Positions 4,942 through 7,965 of a stretch of DNA of 7,965 bases are shown here, one piece after another. The position numbers were made by a program, and so were the translations under genes. The stretch spans positions 1 to 7,965 of the forward strand of contig JAISLJ010000170.1 in the NCBI GenBank assembly GCA_031290955.1. Direction: 5' to 3'. The DNA comes from Zoogloeaceae bacterium. GTDB lineage: Bacteria > Pseudomonadota > Gammaproteobacteria > Burkholderiales > Rhodocyclaceae. The notes beneath the pieces are model-generated. The model saw nothing but the letters and a program-made list of their open reading frames with translations, searched no databases and was not told the DNA's origin. Every line of letters starts with the position of its first letter. The stretch's first letter is position 1.

Positions 4942-6753
4942 ATGGCGGCCAATCCTGATCTTCTCGCCGATTCGGCAACGCCTGCCGCCGATCCTCCGGT
5001 CTCGCCCCCGGCGGCCCCGCTTGCGCGCTTGCAGGAAGCCTTCGCGCGGCTCGACAACCGCCAGAAACTCACGCTCGCGGTCGCGCTCGCGGCCATCGTT
5101 TCCCTGATCGTTGCCGTCTATCTCTGGAGTCGGGAACCGGCCTACAAGGTCTTGTTCGCCAATTTTTCCGAGCGCGATGGCGGCGCGATCATCGCCGCGC
5201 TGGAGCAGGCCAATGTGCCCTATCGCCATTCCGAAGGCGGCGGGGCGATCCTGGTGCCCAGCGAGCGCGTGCATGAAGTCCGCCTGCGCCTGGCTTCCCA
5301 GGGGCTGCCGCGTGGCGGCTCGATCGGCTTCGAGCTGATGGAGAACCAGACGTTCGGCACAAGCCAGTTCATCGAGCAGATGAATTACCAGCGGGCGCTG
5401 GAGGGCGAGTTGGCCCGCACCATCGAATCCATTGCCTCCGTGCAGTCGGCGCGGGTGCATCTTGCCATCCCCAAGCCGAGCGTCTTCGTGCGGGAGGCGC
5501 AAAAACCCACGGCCTCGGTGCTGATCCACCTCTTTCCCGGTCGCTTCCTTGAGCCCGAGCAGGTGGCGGGCATTGGGCATCTGGTGGCCTCCAGTGTGCC
5601 GCAATTGCCGCTAGCCAATGTAAACATCATCGACCAGGGCGGCAACCTCCTTTCCCGTCTTGAAGATCCCCTGCGTGAAAAAGGGCTGGACCCGAAGCAA
5701 TTGAACTATGTGCATGAGGTTGAGGAAGGCATCGTGAAGCGCATCCGGGAAATCCTGCGGCCCGTGCTGGGCGAGGGCAATTTCCAGGTGCAGGTGGCCG
5801 CCGACCTCGATTTCTCGCACACGGAGCAGACGGCGGAAATCTACCAACCCAACGGCAATCCGACGGATGCCGCCATTCGCAGCCGACAAACGCTGGAGAC
5901 CGCCAATCTCGACAAGCCGCCACCGGGCGGTGTGCCGGGCGCGCTCACCAACCAGCCGCCCGTGCCTGCCACGGCGCCCATCACCCAGCCGCCTGTCCCG
6001 CCTGCGGATGCCACCGCCGCCGGACAGCAACCACCACCACCGGCGAACGCCGACCGGGGGCGCGTGGAGGCAGCCGGGATCGATTCCCCGCTGAATCCTG
6101 TCTCGCCGCCGCTTGCTACGCGCAAGGAGACGACCACCAACTACGAGGTCGGCAAGACCATCCGCTACACCCGGCAATCGCTGGGCAGCGTGCGGCGGCT
6201 GACGGCGGCGGTGGTGGTGAATCATCGCATGGAGATGAATACGCGGGCGGGGAAGGAAGTACCCGTCTCCCGCTCGGAGGAGGAAATCACGCAGATTACC
6301 AACCTCGTGCGCGACGCGATGGGTTACAACGCCGAGCGCGGCGATTCCGTCTCGGTGGCGAGCGCCCCCTTCGCGGCGCTGCCGCCCGAAGAGGCCGGGC
6401 CGCCGCCCTGGAAAGACCCGGCCAACATTCCCCTGGGGCTTGCACTCCTGAAATACCTTGGCATTGCGGCCATCCTCGCCTATCTTTTCCTGGGCGTGAT
6501 CCGGCCCATCCTGAAGACCATGTTCCCGCCGCCCGCCCCGCCCGAGACGAAGGAGGAAGGGGATGCGGGCGAGGCCGGGGAGGGCGCTTCCGGCTCCGCT
6601 TCCTCCGGCGCTCCCGGTTCTGAGGAAGCAGAAGAGGCAGGGGCGGCGGATGATCCCTTCATGGCAAAACTCAGGAAGGCGAAGGAGATCGCGCAGGAAG
6701 ATCCCAAGATCGTCGCCAACATCATCAAGGACTGGATGGGCGCCAATGGCTAA
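4942..6753 (+). CDS. fliF: Flagellar MS-ring protein FliF
   Basis: A 603-residue inner-membrane protein forming the MS-ring, the base on which the flagellar rotor and export apparatus assemble. Domain order: a short Pro/Ala-rich cytoplasmic start; membrane helix 1 at about 43-62; ring-building motifs 1-2 over about 64-230 (YKVLFANFSERDGG, GFELMENQTFGTSQFIEQMNYQRALEGELARTI split across 130-161, and the SARVHLAIPKPSVF block); a long Pro/Ala-rich insertion at about 322-392; the third periplasmic domain continuing to about 480; membrane helix 2 at about 496-520; an acidic linker; and the FliG-binding tail (DDPFMAKLRKAKEIAQEDPK, 570-589, then VANIIKDWM). Length is normal for the family. The start is the ATG at 4942, though the Shine-Dalgarno is weak. 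The stop overlaps the fliG start by eight bases, fitting translational coupling of two products that bind each other directly. The usual upstream partner fliE is absent, so fliF leads this strand after a divergent promoter region. Identification is secure. Confidence 0.97.
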   Translation: MAANPDLLADSATPAADPPVSPPAAPLARLQEAFARLDNRQKLTLAVALAAIVSLIVAVYLWSREPAYKVLFANFSERDGGAIIAALEQANVPYRHSEGGGAILVPSERVHEVRLRLASQGLPRGGSIGFELMENQTFGTSQFIEQMNYQRALEGELARTIESIASVQSARVHLAIPKPSVFVREAQKPTASVLIHLFPGRFLEPEQVAGIGHLVASSVPQLPLANVNIIDQGGNLLSRLEDPLREKGLDPKQLNYVHEVEEGIVKRIREILRPVLGEGNFQVQVAADLDFSHTEQTAEIYQPNGNPTDAAIRSRQTLETANLDKPPPGGVPGALTNQPPVPATAPITQPPVPPADATAAGQQPPPPANADRGRVEAAGIDSPLNPVSPPLATRKETTTNYEVGKTIRYTRQSLGSVRRLTAAVVVNHRMEMNTRAGKEVPVSRSEEEITQITNLVRDAMGYNAERGDSVSVASAPFAALPPEEAGPPPWKDPANIPLGLALLKYLGIAAILAYLFLGVIRPILKTMFPPPAPPETKEEGDAGEAGEGASGSASSGAPGSEEAEEAGAADDPFMAKLRKAKEIAQEDPKIVANIIKDWMGANG

Positions 6754-7753
6754 CGCTCCTGGAAACGACAGCATCGAGAAGAGCGCCATCCTGCTTCTCT
6801 CCCTGGGCGAGGATTGCGCCGCCGAGGTGCTGAAACTGATTGGCCCGCGTGAAGTGCAGAAACTGGGGCACACGATGGCGGGCATCAAATCCGTGCCGCG
6901 CGCCCGGATGGAAGCGGTGCTCGACGAATTCCACACCATTGCCAGCGAGCAGGCGACGCTGCACATGGATACGGACAGCTACATCCGTTCCGTGCTCACC
7001 AAGGCGCTGGGCGACGACAAGGCTTCCAACCTCATTTCCCGCATCCTGCAAGGCGGCGAGACGAGCGGCATTGAGGGCTTGAAGTGGATGGACGCCAACA
7101 CGGTGGCCGACCTCATCAAGAACGAGCATCCGCAGATCATCGCCACCATCCTCGTGCATCTGGAGCGCGACCACGCCAGCGAAATCCTGGCCTGCTTCAC
7201 CGAGCGCCTGCGCAACGATGTCGTCCTGCGCATCGCCACCCTGGAAGGCGTGCAACCGCAAGCCCTGCGGGAACTCAACGAGGAAATGCTGCGGCTTCTC
7301 TCCGGCGCGTCCAACATCAAGAAGACGGCCATGGGCGGCGTGCGCACCGTGGCGGAAATCCTGAACTATTTTGGTTCTTCCGACGAAACGGCGGTGGTCG
7401 ATGCCATCAAGGAATATGATCCCGATCTGGCGCAGCGCATCCTGGATGAGATGTTCGTCTTCGAGAACCTGCTCGATCTCGACGACCGTTCGATCCAGAT
7501 CCTGCTCCGGGAAATCCAGTCCGATTCGCTGGTGCTCGCCTTGAAAGGCGCTTCCGAAACGCTGCGGGAAAAGGTGTTTCGCAACATGTCGCAACGGGCG
7601 GCGGAAATGCTGCGGGAAGATTTGGAATCCCGCGGGCCAGTGCGCCTCTCGGAAGTGGAATCCGAGCAGAAGGAAATCCTGAAGGTGGTGCGCCGTCTGG
7701 CGGACGAAGGCCAGATCGTCCTGGGCGGCGCGGGCGGCGAGCAAATGCTCTAG
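6746..7753 (+). CDS. fliG: Flagellar motor switch protein FliG
   Basis: A 335-residue rotor protein that sits on the cytoplasmic face of the MS-ring. It binds FliF through its N-terminal domain and FliM through its middle domain, and interacts with the stator through charged residues in its C-terminal domain. Visible landmarks are the N-terminal KSAILLLSLGED (12-23), the middle-domain EHPQ motif (127-130), GGVRTVAEILN (197-207), the MFVF hinge (236-239) and the C-terminal torque helix around ALKGASETLREKVFRNMSQR (265-284) followed by REDLESRGPVR (290-300). Compared with E. coli the paired Asp of the torque helix reads Glu-Asp, a conservative change; the Lys and Arg positions are kept. The start is ATG 6746, where family similarity begins, overlapping the last eight bases of fliF (ATGGCTAA); the frame is open further upstream but that part is a shadow of fliF. 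Length is normal. Identification is secure. Confidence 0.98.
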   Translation: MANAPGNDSIEKSAILLLSLGEDCAAEVLKLIGPREVQKLGHTMAGIKSVPRARMEAVLDEFHTIASEQATLHMDTDSYIRSVLTKALGDDKASNLISRILQGGETSGIEGLKWMDANTVADLIKNEHPQIIATILVHLERDHASEILACFTERLRNDVVLRIATLEGVQPQALRELNEEMLRLLSGASNIKKTAMGGVRTVAEILNYFGSSDETAVVDAIKEYDPDLAQRILDEMFVFENLLDLDDRSIQILLREIQSDSLVLALKGASETLREKVFRNMSQRAAEMLREDLESRGPVRLSEVESEQKEILKVVRRLADEGQIVLGGAGGEQML

Positions 7754-7757
7754 CGCC

Positions 7758-7820
7758 ATGACGGATTCCAGCTACATTCCCAGGGAAGACCTGCCAGCCG
7801 GACGATTATTTTTATGCTGA
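7758..7820 (+). pseudogene. fliH: Likely fliH 5' remnant (about 14 codons, then stop)
   Basis: Four bases after the fliG stop, an ATG opens a 20-residue frame containing SSYIPREDLPA. This resembles the conserved FliH N-terminus (Ile-Pro-Lys/Arg-Glu-x-Leu-x-Ala), and fliH is the normal next gene after fliG. After LPA the expected Tyr-Gln-Arg-Trp-Glu segment is missing; the frame continues GRLFLC and stops at 7818-7820. No other frame here resumes FliH. FliH regulates the FliI export ATPase, and this fragment could not do so. The match is short, so position carries much of the weight. If right, fliH has been cut near base 7800 by an insertion or deletion. Confidence 0.5.
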
Positions 7821-7965
7821 AAACCGACATCCTCCTGTTCCATGACCTGACCAGTGCCGACGACGCGGTCAGGATCGCCGCCGCCACGAAACTGGAGCAA
7901 CGCCCCCGCTGGCACTTCAAGGACCATCCCGTCAAGCAGTACCTGTACGAACCCGCGCAAATCGA
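7814..7965 (+). CDS. Unrecognised open reading frame, incomplete at window end
   Basis: An ATG at 7814, inside the end of the putative fliH remnant, opens a frame of at least 50 codons that runs off the window. It begins MLKTDILLFHDLTSADDA and continues LEQRPRWHFKDHPVKQYLYE. I do not recognise the family. The start segment is hydrophobic-acidic (possibly a first beta strand), and no signal peptide is obvious. No other ATG, GTG or TTG lies upstream in frame before the fliG stop. The ribosome binding site is not evident; the AT-rich GATTATTTTTATG precedes the start. Base composition resembles the host (GC-rich third positions), which supports coding. It is not FliH or FliI by eye. With only the first 50 residues visible, no function can be given. 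Confidence 0.5.
   Translation, partial: MLKTDILLFHDLTSADDAVRIAAATKLEQRPRWHFKDHPVKQYLYEPAQI

Noticed and set aside
5611..6966. Long minus-strand frame opposite fliF
   Set aside because: It is an antisense shadow of fliF and fliG with Arg/Gly-rich, non-domain content.
6725..7759. Long minus-strand frame opposite fliG
   Set aside because: It is an antisense shadow; FliG on the plus strand carries all family motifs.

Overview
The window looks like chromosome from a GC-rich proteobacterium, most likely a betaproteobacterium of the Rhodocyclales/Azoarcus-Thauera kind. This rests on the family resemblance of FliF, FliG, AroK, AroB and a NusG-domain-II protein, and on high-GC codon use in most genes. 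The lineage is inferred from remembered family features, not from a search.

Layout. Bases 1-595 hold no gene I can support. They are packed with repeats and palindromes: a 23-bp stem-loop, 14 perfect copies of a 7-bp unit (ACGCACA), an 18-bp perfect hairpin with a T tract, a second small hairpin, a pyrimidine tract of about 90 bp, an interspersed palindrome of the CGTCATTGCGAGG type, and another imperfect palindrome. Bases 596-1017 (+) carry a NusG-domain-II protein whose domain is clear but whose N-terminal membrane part seems lost or frameshifted. It converges on, and overlaps by four bases, a large WG-repeat protein gene (1014-2762, -), which has visibly lower GC than its surroundings. Bases 2763-3119 are intergenic and contain a second copy of the interspersed palindrome core.

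Bases 3120-4759 (-) are the shikimate pathway pair aroK-aroB, with start and stop overlapping by 13 bases. A 182-bp divergent intergenic region (4760-4941) separates them from flagellar genes on the + strand. These are fliF (4942-6753, MS-ring) and fliG (6746-7753, rotor/switch), overlapping by 8 bases. FliF anchors FliG through its C-terminal tail, so the two products assemble together at the base of the flagellum.

Downstream of fliG, where fliH is normally found, there is only a FliH-like start of about 14 codons that hits a stop at 7818. An unrecognised open frame (7814 to the window end) overlaps it. This apparent break in the flagellar operon, the disrupted 5' end of the NusG-II gene and the repeat cluster at the left edge are the most notable points. 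I do not see a clear new defence or mobile system.
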